Assembly (NCBI GenBank): GCA_033675545.1
Contig: JAWDGP010001468.1
Coordinates: forward strand, 789,001 to 853,000
DNA: 64,000 bases
DNA from: Elysia crispata
Taxonomy: Eukaryota > Mollusca > Gastropoda > Plakobranchidae
Reading direction: 5' to 3'
Made by a program: the position numbers and the translations under genes. The notes beneath the pieces were generated by a model. The model had not been told where the DNA came from. It saw only the letters and a program-made list of their open reading frames with translations, and ran no database searches. This document shows positions 47,648 through 63,379 of this stretch, piece after piece. The stretch's first letter is position 1, and each line of letters begins with the position of its first letter.

Positions 47648-50600
47648 TGTCGTTCCAAATCTTTTATTATTTCATTATTTTATATCTTCACTTTCCTTTT
47701 TTTTTTTTTCTATAAATCCACTTCATCAAAGTTGGATAGAATTGTTCAAATATTTTTTATCATTTTTTTTATTGTCTTTTTATAAGAAAGATCCAGATTC
47801 AGTTTACAACATTAAAACAAATAAAAGTGTAAAGTCTTTGCGTCGTCTGACATACATTTTTATTTCTATTTTTATGTTTTCAATAAAAAGGCGCTGAAAG
47901 GGCGTAAATGTAGGAGAGATCAAACAAACGATACTTGTATTTAGATGGCAGTGGACTTTAAAAGGATAGTGCATGATTCACAGCCCATCAGCCAGGCTTA
48001 AACTGTAACAGTCAACACGAACCAGGGACTATCGAAGGTGCAAAACTATTTCCTCTTAACTCATGTGCGACCAAGTCCGAGTCATTGTTTTAGGGTGAAG
48101 TTGACTGTGTAGTTTCGCAATGTCAGAGAAGTGGCCACAGTTGACACTTCACCCCCTGGTCCTTGAGAACCGAATATTTTGTTGGTGTAGGCTCAACGGA
48201 GTGATAAGGTCCTCCTAACAAAAGTGGCTTTACGCTGAATTTAGATGCCACTGTTAATGTTTATTTCAAGGAGACCAATTTTTGCATATAAAAAAAAAAA
48301 CAAAAACAAAAACCATTATGTTCACAACAAAGTAGTGTTGGCATAGACTTTGCTTATCTGTCTATTCCTGTACTTTCCTCTTACCCTTCGGAAAACTTGT
48401 AACGGGAAAAAAAAACAACTACCGATTAATAGCAGGCGCCTCCTTTTGCTGTTTTAAAAACAGTGAAAACGTGTTTCACAGTCATGAATTACCGAGGACC
48501 ATAGAAGAAATAACCGACCCCAATGTGATGCCTGGAGAAGAAAGCAACCGGCCACATCTATGGGATTGTTCACTATGTTCAACAGGTGCGTCTGACCCTC
48601 TGACCACCGGTGTTAATGTCATGAGTGTACAGTGTGTTGTTCACAAAGTGCTCTCCTGGAATCTACGGGACCAGTGCACTGCGCACTCACCAACATCTTC
48701 CTCTGCAAAGTCTCAGAGTAGCGCTTTGTATAAACAGTCCCTTAGTTACGTTGGTCGATAGCGTGTTGCGCATAAATTAATCAGGTTCTAGAAACCACTG
48801 AGCTAAGGAAGATAGAATAACATAATGACTCCTTGGCTTCATGCAGCTATAACGAGGTATTTAATTGGTCCGCACAATTATACAGTGCTAAGCTCTTCAT
48901 AATAATGGATTTACTCTTTAACAAGAACTTTGAGAAAACAAATGCGTCTTCAAACGTCCCTAGAGTAATGATAAGGTACCACAATTCCAATGTACGAATC
49001 ATGTCGTTAGAAAATATTTCTTTACGCCAACTTCTCACGATTGTGTGCTAATTGATCGTAAAAAGTGATGGGCAAAATCAGAGTGAGTTTTCGAGGGCAT
49101 GGCATTCTCTATGTCAGTGACCTCATGAATATTAAATGAGTCTGTAGACTTGAGATATCCAGATTGTGAGAGCCCTAGATGCTCTTCATTGGTGGTTACT
49201 GATGAGAACACTAAAGAAAAGGAAAAAAAAGAGAGAATAAATTTTCACCATCACCTTCACACCAGGCAAGGATAGAAAGGAAACGTTTATTTCATGATCC
49301 TATCTAAATATATTTATCAAAAAGTAAAAATGAATTTCGTTTAAAAATGACAGAAAAGATTCGATTATAAATTGTCTGTCACCGAAATGAGGGATTCAGA
49401 TCATTTGAATGGGAGTGACAGACACGAAGGGCTTTTTTTTAGAGACATGTCTCTCTTGAGGAGCATTGCACTAAGAGAATAACATGTCATTGTCAGGACC
49501 TTAGCATGGCGGGAATAGATATAAAGTAGATGATTATTGCCCTTTCCCTCTCCCGCGTCAATAAGTCTGGTGATATTTTGCCCCCTATTTTTTCCTTTTC
49601 TTTACTGTTCTCAACCCTGACATCTTAAGGTACTCTCCATTGAAATCGCGCTCTAAGCAAACAGGGGGGGGGGGAGAATTCAGGTTCAGGACACGAGGTT
49701 GCACGAAGGCTTTCTAAAGCTGGCCCAGTATTATTTACAATGCTTTAAACATGGCAATTTCTAATCTATTTGAGGTGCAGACCGTCACATTCTTATCGCA
49801 TTGTTAAGGCGGAAAAGACCGGTAATTCTACAACCCCTCTGACCTCAGGTTTTCTGTGTACTGTGTAGATCTAGATAGTATAAACGGAAAAGGACATTGT
49901 TGGTGACTCGATCACGCGAAAATAGTTGCAAAAAAACCAGGTCAAAGAACAATAAAGCCTATCGGTTTCCTGTACCACGGTAACGTTTCCAAAATTCAAC
50001 TTCAAAGAAATCAACGTTCCCATCATAAAAGTTGAATTAGTGTTACAGGAATAGTCGTCGACTTTTTCTGCTGTTATTTTTTTATTTTTTTTTTTAAATT
50101 TGGGGATGATATTTACTTGTTAACTGTTCAACTGGAAAAGTTTGAACTTTGCTTTGTCAATTAAAAGAGTTGATGGTGTTGACAAACCCACCTCATCGTT
50201 CCTGCTAAAAACATGCGGATAAAAAGAACATTTCACTAAAATGAATGAATATAAGAAACGAGGTAGCAAGAAGGTACTGACTATTTGAATTAATTTTCAA
50301 CTTTGATCATCCAGGAGAAAAACAATACGATATCTAGAAAAAGAACTGTGAATGAAAAGTATTAATAACGCTTACGTACTACTAGTCCTAAACAATTTGT
50401 AGTTTCGTCTCTCATCAGCTGCGAGTGTCCCAAGTATATTGAACAAATATAGTGATTAAAAACCATCTATCTATGAATAACCGTCATGTGTTGCAATGCT
50501 AACTCAGCACTTTATGCAATATTTGAAGCCAAAGGTTAAAAAGTGCCTGGCCACTAATCTTTCATTGCTCAGAGGTGCCCCTGACATCGACCGTTTTCTC

Positions 50601-53600
50601 CCTATTCTCAGCCCCCATGGATCTCCGCTGATAGTCGTCTTGTAAACGTTCTGTACTCAGATCGTCCCGTTTAGCTTACTACTCACAGCGCCGTCGACAT
50701 GTGAGTTTTGAGTCTCATCTCTTCAACTCCGAGCTGCCTGACGGCGGCCTGCTCGAAATATCAATAAGTGTCTCATACCAGGCAATCAGTCGAAAATGAA
50801 GCAGATTTGTTTGAGTTGATATTTATCCACTTTTATTCCAAAAAGAGTTGTTTTACGTTACTGGATCTAATGAGCTATGTCCATTAATTATCAGAAACAA
50901 TCAGAAGACACACCATTCACTACTAATTTTTTGTAGTATAAATTAATTTATATGAATGTGTACCATCGCTTCATGTGATGAAGAAGCAAATTTTCTCATT
51001 CATGCACTAGCCTTTGTTTTGTTAAGATTTTATATACATTTTTGCGAGATGATGGCTATACCCTTGTCTTCTTTTTGCTATTCACATTACATAATGTTTT
51101 TGCTGAGCGGTGTTATGAATTGCAATAATACATCATTCAGACTTGCTATAGTGCGATATTATTACGTACCTAATCGCACTGTATTTGAACATTACCCTGG
51201 TTGAAATCGATGACCTCAGCGATGCAGAAAATGTCTAGAAAATGATCTAGTTTTGTTTTTAACTACTGGATCAAAATTCTAAGGTGAGACTTATGTCAGT
51301 GCTAGGCTTAGTTGCACAAAGTCATCAAAGCAGTTGATTTCTTTAACTAAATTAAAGACTGAGAAGCCGTTATTATCTAAATCTAGATTAATCTGAGAAC
51401 TGGTGCGCGATAATGATAGATCTAAATCTAGATATGTTTTACCATACATGCTGTCAATTATCTCGTACATTCTAACGGGTGATTATAATTTTATGGATCA
51501 TCTTAGATCTTAGAGCATATTCATACGTCTGTTATGTCCAATGTCAAATAAACCCAAAGCGACTCAAATTTTGATCATTATTTAGTAAGTAGATCTAACT
51601 TATTGCTATGTAAGTTTGAGCTAGGTCCTCGGGTTTTTTCCAAACGAGATTGTTGGAAATTGAAACAAAAAAAAAAAACCAAAAAAAAAACCATGTCATC
51701 AAAGTTTATTTTGCCTGGCGCCTTTTTAATGAATTGATAGATCGAAGTAAAGTTACCAAAATTTTTCTTTTCTCCTTAGACGAAAGGGCTATTTTGCTAA
51801 TATCCATTTAATTACGATTATAAACGCAAGCCAAACATAATTATAAACTATTGATTATGACATTTTCGTACCAACTCTTCGCTCCATAGAATTGCCAGGT
51901 TGCTTCTCCCCTCATTTGCAATCCATGACAAACCAATTATTCATCTGGGGGTTTTTTTCTTTTAAAAATTTGTTCAAATCTAGATGTGAATTTTCGTCTG
52001 CAGAGCCAGGCTATTGATCTTTTCAGCATTTTGATTTAGAGCTTAAAATTCTCTTTTCCTTTTTTTTTTTTTTTTTTTTTAAGGTAAATCAAGTGTTAAT
52101 AACACAATCTCCATGAACTTGTGTGATCAGGTCATAGTTTGATTTTCTTTTTCAAATGTACGATACTGCCAATTTTGGCAAAAGAAAAGGAAAAACTTTA
52201 GATTGCAGCTGCTCTAACGAAACCAGTAACGTTAGCGAGCGGCGCAATATCTGTTAATATGACAAGTTACAACTTATCAGTTTTTTGTTTGATAATTCAA
52301 ACTGCAGGGTCTACCAGCATCATAGCTCAAAATGTTTAGAGCAAAAAAAAAAATGACCGACATATTCCGATGAATCATCCTAATATATACGTTACCATTG
52401 TGAAAATGGATTTTTTTTTTCAGAAAAGAGGCGGTAGTAGTGCAGACAACTCGTTTTGATGTTGCATATCTTCATTTTCTTTTTCGGGAACATGAAATAG
52501 TACTATAGGTAAACATACGACATCAGCATCACGAGCACTTGGCCTAGCTCGAAACAATATAATCTGAAAATCAATATATAGGTCTATGTTAAAAGACATG
52601 TCGATATACCGAAAAACTGAGGACTGGTTTTGTCGAACCAATTTGAGTGAAGAATCAACTTAAGTGAACTCGCATATTTTTTTTATCTTATTTTTCCCCC
52701 TTAACAAAGCTATCTACATTAGTGACCTACGCCACCTACTTTGAAAGGGTTCGTCTTTTTTTCTTTTCCCCCAAGGACAGATTTATTTGGAAGCGTGGAT
52801 TAAACATTTTTGGACATAAATTATGGCAGCGGATCCGCATCAACATGGTTACATAGACTACAAAACAAAACTAATAGCTGAAACCATAAAACGTTCTTTT
52901 TAAAATTGGTATGAATAAGAAAAGTCAACTGATTTTGTTAAAACCCTGCCTATCATTAGATCCTTTAAAACATTGCTTCTCATGTCGGTGAAAATAAATG
53001 GGCAGTATGATATCCCGCAAAGCGGTGCATCTTTGGGCTGTTGTTTTTTTTCGGGAAATCATAGCCTTTCTCATTAGTGGTTTAAAAGCTTTTTAAATAG
53101 ATTGGGAAAATACAGAATCAGTTGTTCCTTTTTTATGAAGTATTAATATTCATAATACGCTAATATTATGACAGCTCCCAGCTAAACATTCTTTGCCGTT
53201 TTTATTTTGCATGAACACTTATAAATTTATTCAAATTTTGCGCTTCTCGCTATCCAGCGCTTTCAACTTTTAATTTATTTTTAATCTTTTGATAATTTTA
53301 TTCATGTACCTCAGTCGTTTACTCTCTCTTCGGCGTTTCTTTTCAATTGCCATTGGCAACCATTTGCAAGGTCTATAAATCTCAGATCTTGTGAACTCAT
53401 CTGAAACGATTGAGAGCACTAAGTTCCCACTTTTAATTAAAATGCTGCTACTACTACTGATTTAAGCTTTTCCTTTATTCCCCAGCTCCACATGGCACCC
53501 CTCTATATTCCCTCCCAAGTTAATTATCCATCTTCCTAACAATCCAAGGCTGCTTTTCCTCTGAATTATTACACCATTTTGTCACATTATGTCGAATCAA

Positions 53601-56600
53601 AGTATGGTTGTATTACATCGTCATCAGAATCTTTTCACTAAACGCAGGACCCTCTTATTGTTCCTTGCAAGCTTCAGTCAAGTTAAGCTCTTGGGAAAAA
53701 AGAATTATGAAAATTTCGAAGAAGTCTCTTTACATCCATGGTTATCGGATGCAAATCTTTTTCTTTTTTCTTATGAAAATCAAGCAGTGTTTTTTTTTTT
53801 TTTAATTAGATTATCAGAACAAAATCACGAAAAGCGGGGCACAAGTAGTTAACGTAAAAACTTATTTGGATTTATAGGTTCGCTTGAACATGATGTAGGA
53901 AATGAAAATCTTAAAGAACGGTGTGGTAAAATGCCGTATGCGCTTTAAAAAATAATGAGAACAATTTTTTGATTTTCTTTTGGAGCCCGCGTATTTCTCA
54001 TTTGTCTTTGAGTCACACCAGTATCCTTTTTCTTCTTTCACTTAAATCTCTCTGCCGATCGATTTATAAATGAAACACCAAGCCACAAGCATGAGATCCA
54101 AGAGTGACACTCATAGTTAGAAACAATCGTATTATAACTCAAAATCTTCCAAAACTTAAGTGCCTCCAGCTCAGCACAAACGAGGGAGGTCATCTTTTAG
54201 GCAAGGGAAAGCATAGAAGAGAGAAAATCCTTTTGCCCGTACATTATCATTCTTCCTTATTCTAAATTCTTTTTTTTCTTTTCAAGTTCATATTTCTTAT
54301 AGCTATAATCGACTCTCGAATGAAACCACCGAGTTCGTCAAAAAATACGTCACACACTTTTAAAAAAATGCGTTCATTTTTGTTTTGTGCTCTGTTGCTC
54401 TCTCCTCATTAAGATTAATGAGAACCACCGTTGAAAAGCTCAAGTGATGTAAAACAATATTCTATGTAACAGCAAATATCAAAATGATTTTTAACTGTCT
54501 CTTTATATTAAGAAATACCGTGCTAAATCTCCTCTACGGTTTAGGGCATACATCGGTCGAACAGTTCAATCAATCAGACTAGAGACAGGCTAAGTGCTTT
54601 CATCTGCACTCAGCTTATGGCTGGACTTTGGCACGGCTATGGCAGCGCTCAAATCCAATAACGTAAAAATGGATTGGACATTGGGGCAAGTTAAAACTAA
54701 TTTTGTACCTATTTATAACCGGTGTCCCCTGTGCGCCGTAATTATTTTGATTGTTCATTTTTCGTCTAGCTTTTTTTGATTGCGGGTGTTAAATCAGTAA
54801 GAAACCATTCATAGGAATTTTTTTCATTCAAGTCGATAATGTTAGCGATGAAAGTGTATCTTGTTTGGGCTTTGGCAGTCAGGAGTAAAAAAAAAAATCA
54901 CCTTGCATCAACCACAACATTAGAAATCTACAACCACCTGTTTTATTTCATTCAGTCAGTCGATTTGATTGTGCATTTATCACGGGACAAGGCAAGCGGG
55001 ACTCTGTAGGCCCGGCGTGTGTAATTACCCTGGCAACAGCCTGTCCGAGGGTGAGTGGTGAGCGCATCATCACGGCAGGTGTGTGTCGACTCAAGTTGAG
55101 TGTCGCTTTACCGATCTGTGTACAGCCCTTACATTATCCGACTCTCCCGAGAAATTGAGCGAGGAAGAGGTAACAGTGCACTTCAGAGTCATGGCCCTCA
55201 AATTTAGGCTGTAACATATCTTGTTGTGAAAACACACACATGCAGTAACACTATAAAAAACAGCATCAGCTAAGAACGTAAGTGACAGAAAAAAAAAAAA
55301 AAAAAAAAAATTGAAAAAGCAAAAAAACAAAAGCGAAACAGATGTAGTTTAGATAGGAGGTTTTTAACTACGGTTATCCATGTTGAGAAAAACCATTTAA
55401 TATACAGGTTCAAACAACGCTGACTGATTAATCGACCTTTCCTTTGCTTACTATTGCGGAAAGATCATTCGGCTTTTCCAAGCGGCACACCTAAGAGGTA
55501 GGGGAGACCTAAAACATTTTTTTAAAAATTATGATTCAAATGATTTTATCCTTTCATAAAGGCTTGTTAAAAACTGCGAGCGTTTTCACATCAATTACCA
55601 CCATTCTAAATTTCAACGAAAGTTACTGTGTGGTGTAATGTCGCATGATTGTGCTTCATTGTTTTTTTTATTTTTTTGTTTGTCGGCTAAAACATGTTTA
55701 CATTTTTCCATTGCTCTCTAAACAATGTTTCGAGTTTTGCAGTATACTGCCATAGAGTGTTTGATAGTCGTTGAAATACAAGTGATAATTTGTGAAACAT
55801 CGTTATTTGCTTGATAGACATTTATACGTCACCATTTCCATGATGATTTGATTTCTACAGTGTTCATGGAAACTGAATTTATACATATAACTTAATTAGA
55901 CACGTGAAAAAGTTGACATAGAATCCTACCATTAGACTTTGAATGTTGTGCACGATCATAATAAATATTTGCGCTCATGAAAATTAATCTATTCATCCCT
56001 CGCTCAGGTTTTATGATAGATTGCTTAGTATAAGCTAAGAAATTATCCAAGCCACTGAGTCACTAACTGCACCACACGAAATAGGGCTGAAAAGTATACT
56101 TTTCTTTCTTTTGCTTCAGGATAGTAAAAGTCTTTTTTGTCCAAAAGATAAGATCTTAAAAGTGTGTGAGTGTACTTAAAAACTTCTTCCTGTTTCAACT
56201 TAAGCTTAAAAAAAAAAAAATTTGGGTTCTGCTGTTTGAAAACGTTAAATAGCTGACAGCTGACCCATCCTAAATCAATCTTTGTTTCCAAAAAGATGTC
56301 AGTCGCCATTTTTTGTATGCACCGATAAACGGGTCAATGCAAATTTGCTGTGAGAGGTTTTTACGAAGCAAATATGTATACAGCAACTCTTCATTTCACA
56401 CCAAACTTTTAAGGGTTTTAATTGTATAAATGTCCTGGTTGCATCTAGACCTAAAAATATAAACCATGACACATCAGTTGTATTTGTCATCAATGAATCG
56501 GGCGGACCCTATCAAAGAAAATAAAACAAACAAACAAAAAAAAACTTCCCTTTTCTTTATCTGTTTTTACCCTTTTTCTGACCTTTATACATTTGATTTG

Positions 56601-57290
56601 CATCATATACAGAGGTCGAATTTCCTCAGGGTGTGTGATCCTTTAATACTATGTGCCTAAACCGAATGAGTGCTTTACATAATTATTTCTTGGTGATTAA
56701 AAAGCCCTTCTTTGTGCAAATCAAAACAAAGAAGGTCGTTGACCAGGCCAGTATTATGACCTCGAGGGCAATAGCAGTCTATCTCTGTGGGACTCGTCAA
56801 TTTCTTTTAGCTTGCTAATTTCACAACAATGGCAATGATACATACTACATAGTCATCCATCTTGCAAAGGGATTCTCAGGGTCTTAAACCCTCCCAAGAA
56901 TTTTGAAACTACGGATTAGAGTTGCTTACCTGCCCATGACCTTCAGAGTAGCGAACAATGATTCACTATGTAAAACCACGATTATAATACTTTTCTTATT
57001 CTGTGATGCTTAGGTGGGCATCCACTACGTTTACAAGCTCCTTTTCTCATCATTATTGCTTTATTATGCATTCACCATTTGATCGCGCTGTGGTTGAAAA
57101 ATTGATTGCGTCAACGATTGCTAGTCCAAAGGCAGCCTGTACTACTGCTTCTGCCAGGTCAATCTCGGGTTACAGGATTCCGTAAGTAAGTTTTCTTTTA
57201 AGTCCCCCAAGTTCCCAAAGAATCTAATGTAGTGACTGCAGCTTTATGTCCAGTCAAGGATTGAGCTGTTAAGTTGAGATCTGAGGTCAC
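47648..57290. other. Long spacer without recognised genes
   Basis: Mostly AT-rich with T or A runs (for example 52,062-52,080 and 55,291-55,310). The stretch at 50,560-50,770 and that at 54,950-55,200 have more balanced composition but no frame I can assign. The open frame at 48,471-48,761 starts with GTG, not ATG, and has no recognisable domain. TAGATCTAGAT-type motifs recur near 49,865 and 51,380-51,430. Confidence 0.45.
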
Positions 57291-57296
57291 CCCCCT

Positions 57297-57374
57297 GGTA
57301 ACCTAGTTAGGAATCGAACACTGACCTCCTTAATATCAATCCAATGCCCAACTAACAGAGCTATCTGGCGTCCC
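57297..57374 (-). mobile_element. tRNA-derived SINE head
   Basis: On the minus strand, TAGCTCTGTTAGTTGGG (57,347-57,363) fits the tRNA A box and GTTCGATTCC (57,310-57,319) the B box, at about tRNA spacing. The sequence opens GGGACGCCAG. The anticodon arm is not paired well enough for a working tRNA. The SINE body probably continues leftwards to about 57,190. Confidence 0.7.
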
Positions 57375-59395
57375 TTAGTTTAAAAAAAAAGTAAATTGGC
57401 ACCGTTACTTCCACTTTTTGTAAATTTGCGGCTTCAGAGAAAGTCTTTCATGAACCAAACAGATGGTCAAGAAGGAATCGGAAACTATACCTAATTGGAG
57501 TTCTAAATTCTACATTACGAAAAGTTTCCAGAGTCATTGCGAGAAACGGATTGTCTAAAGTCGTATGACCTTAAAACAAGGCGGCCCAAGTACAGACAGA
57601 AGACAAATTTGAATATTGCCTATCCCCCTCTGTCGCGAGTAACCTAAATGTATAGAAACAGTGTCAGGACTCCAGAAATTCTTGCTCTCAAAGAGCGGTG
57701 CTAACTAGAGGGTCGATCTTCAATTTAAAAATATGATTGTTCACATCAATTCGATTCTAACTATACTTAATCAAAAAAAAAAAATCAAACAGCACTCTTA
57801 CAAAATGTGTATGCATTGAACAGATTGGCTTGTATCTTCAACTTGAGATATTACTATAAAAGACGTTTAATGTGGGAGCTATTGCTCGGGGCAAACTCAA
57901 TGCTTCAAAAACTCATGCCAAGTCTTGTAAGATAGGGCCGTCGAAGAATTGTAGGCATTATCTTATTCATAATGCTCGTTAAATTTAACATACAAATGTT
58001 TCTGCCTTCTGACTGTTGTCATATTTCCATGAAAAAAAATTTACTTCTCACCATGCTTTACTATTATCATCATCTAAAAGCCACTATAGCATTATTGGTC
58101 GCTTTGTCATCTACCGCTTGTCTTTGTCATCGAATGAAAGTTATTGCTGGCTTTGGGCACGGCTTTTGTTTTACATCCTGCAAAAAGCTTCAGGTGTACC
58201 AAGTGGTAGTTTTGCCAATTTACAATTTTACCAATCTGTTTAATGGCTGAATTAACTGGTGCAGCTGGTCTGCTTCACTGATTGATCTCAATCTGACGGA
58301 TTAGGCAACGATCGAATAATGTTCTAGATTAACGGGTCAGGTGATTTAATACGAAACCATCTTCATTTCATCGATATAGACCACGGCTGCTAGAATAGAC
58401 CGGTTTCCTCAACATCCTTGACAAACTTTTTCTAAACGTTGAGCATGATTGAGTGACCTAGTTCACTAGCTATGACCCACTTAAGGAGTCTTGACTTATC
58501 TAGCTCATCTCAGCCAGCCGACAGAAACGATTTTCAAGGAAAGAGACATTGGTCTTTTTTTATTTATTCTCTCATGAGGAGGAGAGCCTTCCATTACCTT
58601 GTTCCGAGATGTGGCCTTAAACGCAACTTTCTAAGATGGCGTGATGAGAGGAAAAGTTTGTCCCAGTGTAGCATTCATGTATTATTCTGCGCATGGTATC
58701 TAAAACCAAGTAATTCTCGGCTTTAGGAAACCTAGGCCCTATAATTTTTTTTCCTAGTTATGCCAGTGTGACTCAATCGTAGGTAAGCAACGATCAAGTT
58801 ATGCCAACCAGCCCCAACCTTAGTTTTCGTTTTGGCCCCGTAATTAAAATCTTATAGTTTTTCGAGATTTGCTTCCATTTCTTCGTCACATCTTTTATTT
58901 GCCATTTCTTCTTTCTTTGTATTTTATTATACAGTTCGATCCACTTCTGTTACATTAATTTTCCACTGATTCCTCTGTAGAGTTATATCTCCCTTAGAAG
59001 CTGCGACCAGTAGCAGGACATGTCGCATCTCATTTTGGTTGACCATTTTGAAGAAACCTGGCTATTGATGTGCCTGTATTGCTCTTGAATGGCTTGATTC
59101 CTGGAGCACCAGTTACTTTTGAGTCAATCGTGATTTTGGGAATATTCTTATTTCACCTCGTCAACAATGTTTTGTATACAATTTCATAAAGCAGTTCTAC
59201 CTATAATATTAATCGCTGCTGAATTGTTAACGCATTGTTATTTTTTAATATTGGCTTCCTCTAAGCAGAATGATATTGACTGCGAAACATTTGTGATCCC
59301 ATGCTACATTTGCCTTGCGTTAGTTTGGTTTTTAAGTTTGTTGTTTGATATAGCTCTACCACAATACGGTGATCTGAAACCTTTTTGAATTTCAA
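57375..59395. other. Spacer without recognised genes
   Basis: No exon, RNA gene or element was recognised. The open frames at 57,972-58,250 and 58,472-58,726 are short and without domains. Confidence 0.45.
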
Positions 59396-59397
59396 AT

Positions 59398-59535
59398 TAA
59401 GGTCCTGTTAACCAGGCTGGGCCTGGAAGGGGTCCTAAAGTCACACATCGTGACCGTGTGGAGCTCGAACTCGCTAAGAAAGTCCTTGCGGATATCAAGG
59501 CGAACGCTCTAACCTCACAGCCACAGACTTTCCAG
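59398..59535 (-). mobile_element. tRNA-derived SINE
   Basis: On the minus strand, TGGCTGTGAGGTTAGAGCG (59,505-59,523) is a good A box and GCGAGTTCGAGCTC (59,461-59,474) a good B box, with an anticodon-like arm CGCCTTGATATCCGCAAGG between them. The head is followed by CACACGGTCACGATGTGTG, a small hairpin, and a body reaching about 59,398. It is a different subfamily from the copy at 57.3 kb. It is not a functional tRNA: the acceptor arm does not close cleanly. Confidence 0.75.
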
Positions 59536-59570
59536 CTGTTATTTGTCGCGCAAACCATTTTGGTTCTGGA

Positions 59571-59573
<3 letters not shown>

Positions 59574-59648
<75 letters not shown>

Positions 59649-59690
59649 GTACTCTCTCTCTCTCTTTCTCTCTCTATACTCTCTCTCTCC
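59574..59690. repeat. (CT)n microsatellite
   Basis: About 115 bases of CT with TTT and GTA interruptions, directly upstream (plus-strand right) of the SINE. Confidence 0.98.
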
Positions 59691-61020
59691 TGACCTTTGA
59701 ACCCTCATATTAAGAGGGATACTGATAACAGAACTCCCTAAGGACATAAATTAAGCTTAATAGCAGTAGTTCAAGGGAGAGAAAATATTTACAAAATGTC
59801 CAACTCTACCATTTCAAATTTTCTTTGATCTTGTCCAAACACTTTAGACTATAGTGTACAATGCCTTCCCCCTCATCGCTATTTAAGCGAAGGAGATAAC
59901 AGAATTCATGTATAGTGGATATTATGCGTTCAAATAACTCAAAGTTCACATTGATTAAAAAATAATAACTGAATGGTGGAATAACGCAAACAGGTAAACC
60001 TAAACCAGGCACCGGTTTAAAATTAGATAATGTAAAAAAGAGAATGCAGAGGATATATAAATCAACTGGGTAAAAAACCCCCAAGAAAATCAACTAACAT
60101 AACCAACAAAATAATAATAATCATATATTTATTAACTGGGTTGAGCAAACAACTTAAAGAAGGTATGCAGGGTGATTCTTTGTAAACAGAGAGCGATTAT
60201 GTTCCTTTCAAATCCATTGCAGGCCTTATACTTTAACCTTCTTTTTTTCTGGGAAGTTTCTTGCATAACCTCCCTTATCTCCATTCGGAACATTATGACT
60301 GTTATACCAAATTCCTAAGGATACATTCATATTGGGAAACAGTGAAAGCCAACACAAAGTAAAGAAGAAAAAGACCAGGGTACGATTAAGTCCATAAAGG
60401 CATAGAAATCGTAAAGGCTGTGCATGGTGCATCAGATTCAAATTTTCCATCGCAAAACCATAAGCATTATCAACGCTACTATACAAATCCGCACCCTGTT
60501 TTCACAAAGTTTATTAGTTATTGATACAATATTATTTTTCCCTCCCTATCCCCTTCTCCCTTCCTCTAAATTGTGATTTTTTTTCATTATTTAAAAAATT
60601 CGGTGGTAACCAGATTTGTACAGTTTTGTTGAAACTGTGGAGATAAATTGATTCATTAAAAACTCAGCGCATGTTGAGCTTGATCGACGATTTTTTCAGT
60701 TTCACTAAAGGAAATTGCATGCAAATTTTTTCTTAACATCATTCAGACCCCTATTGACTTTCCAAAAATATTTTTTTTTTAATTGTAATTTATGTGATTA
60801 TTCTTTACTGTGTAAAACCTGACAGTGGTCCTCTTCTTACATTTCTTTTTCGTAAACCTACAACCAGTTCTGTTAAATGTGCCAAACGATGACGAAAATA
60901 TTTTAAATCTGCCAATTTTCCTTTTTGTTAATTTTTTCTAACTTTATCTGGCCGTTTTTTTTTTTTGTTTTTTTTTAAAGTAATACCTAGTATACTGATA
61001 TCAATTTTACATTATTTTAC
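59691..61020. other. Spacer without recognised genes
   Basis: AT-rich; nothing was assigned. Confidence 0.45.
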
Positions 61021-61064
61021 AGGTATTTTTATGGCCTAATTTATATTAGGCCATAAAAATACCT
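61021..61064. repeat. Perfect inverted repeat (20-base arms, 4-base loop)
   Basis: Left arm AGGTATTTTTATGGCCTAAT, loop TTAT, right arm its exact reverse complement, ending at 61,064. It would form a strong hairpin in DNA or RNA. Confidence 0.97.
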
Positions 61065-62007
<943 letters not shown>

Positions 62008-62074
62008 ACGATAATTAAACATTAATGTACATATTGATGTGAAGGGCCTTATTAGTTCAGAGCTGGGCGTTTCA

Positions 62075-62357
62075 TTGTCGAGCATGGCGATATGGGAACG
62101 TAGCAGCATAGTCTAGTTCCATTCGCAATCGAAGAGATTTTTTTTCTTTTTCAAGTCTGATTGAAAACTTTTGAGCTCTTTATTAAGATAGATTTAGTTA
62201 AAACTATCTTATTGATTTAGTTAAAACTATCTTAATCTACCGTGTGAAAATCTCGGTTAATGTCGAGCATGGCGATTTGGGAACGTCAAGGCATGGTCTA
62301 ATCCCATTCGCAATGCAAATGATTTTTTTTCTTTTTCGATTCTCATCGAAAACTTAA
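62075..62357. repeat. Spaced direct duplication of a ~97-base unit
   Basis: Units at 62,075-62,172 and 62,261-62,357 share TGTCGAGCATGGCGAT, GGGAACGT, CCATTCGCAAT and a T8CTTTTTC block, with moderate divergence. Between them a 21-base phrase starting GATTTAGTTAAAACTATC is repeated in tandem at 62,191 and 62,214. Confidence 0.85.
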
Positions 62358-62526
62358 GAAAGCATGCTGTTTCATAATCATAACTTTATAAAATTAATTA
62401 ATGTCTTTACTTTTTTTTCTTTCAATCTCCCGTTGTTTTTTTCTCATACATACTTTCGCACTGAAAGAGATAGACGCAGGCAAAGGGCAGAAACATAGAA
62501 GTTAAAAGATAAAAAAGGGTGCGGAA

Positions 62527-63334
<808 letters not shown>

Positions 63335-63376
<42 letters not shown>
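63335..63376. repeat. (AT)n microsatellite
   Basis: Forty-two bases of pure TA. Confidence 0.97.

Positions 63377-63379
<3 letters not shown>

Noticed and set aside
48471-48761. 96-residue frame with Cys and His residues
   Set aside because: It begins with GTG rather than ATG, has no recognised domain, no splice pattern and no second copy.
50560-50770. GC-balanced segment that might be an exon
   Set aside because: All frames are interrupted by stops and no family was recognised on either strand.
57297-57374. Functional tRNA gene
   Set aside because: The A and B boxes are present, but the anticodon and T arms do not pair, so it is called a SINE head.
59455-59530. Functional tRNA gene
   Set aside because: Good internal promoter boxes, but the acceptor arm does not close and the sequence continues into a SINE-like body.
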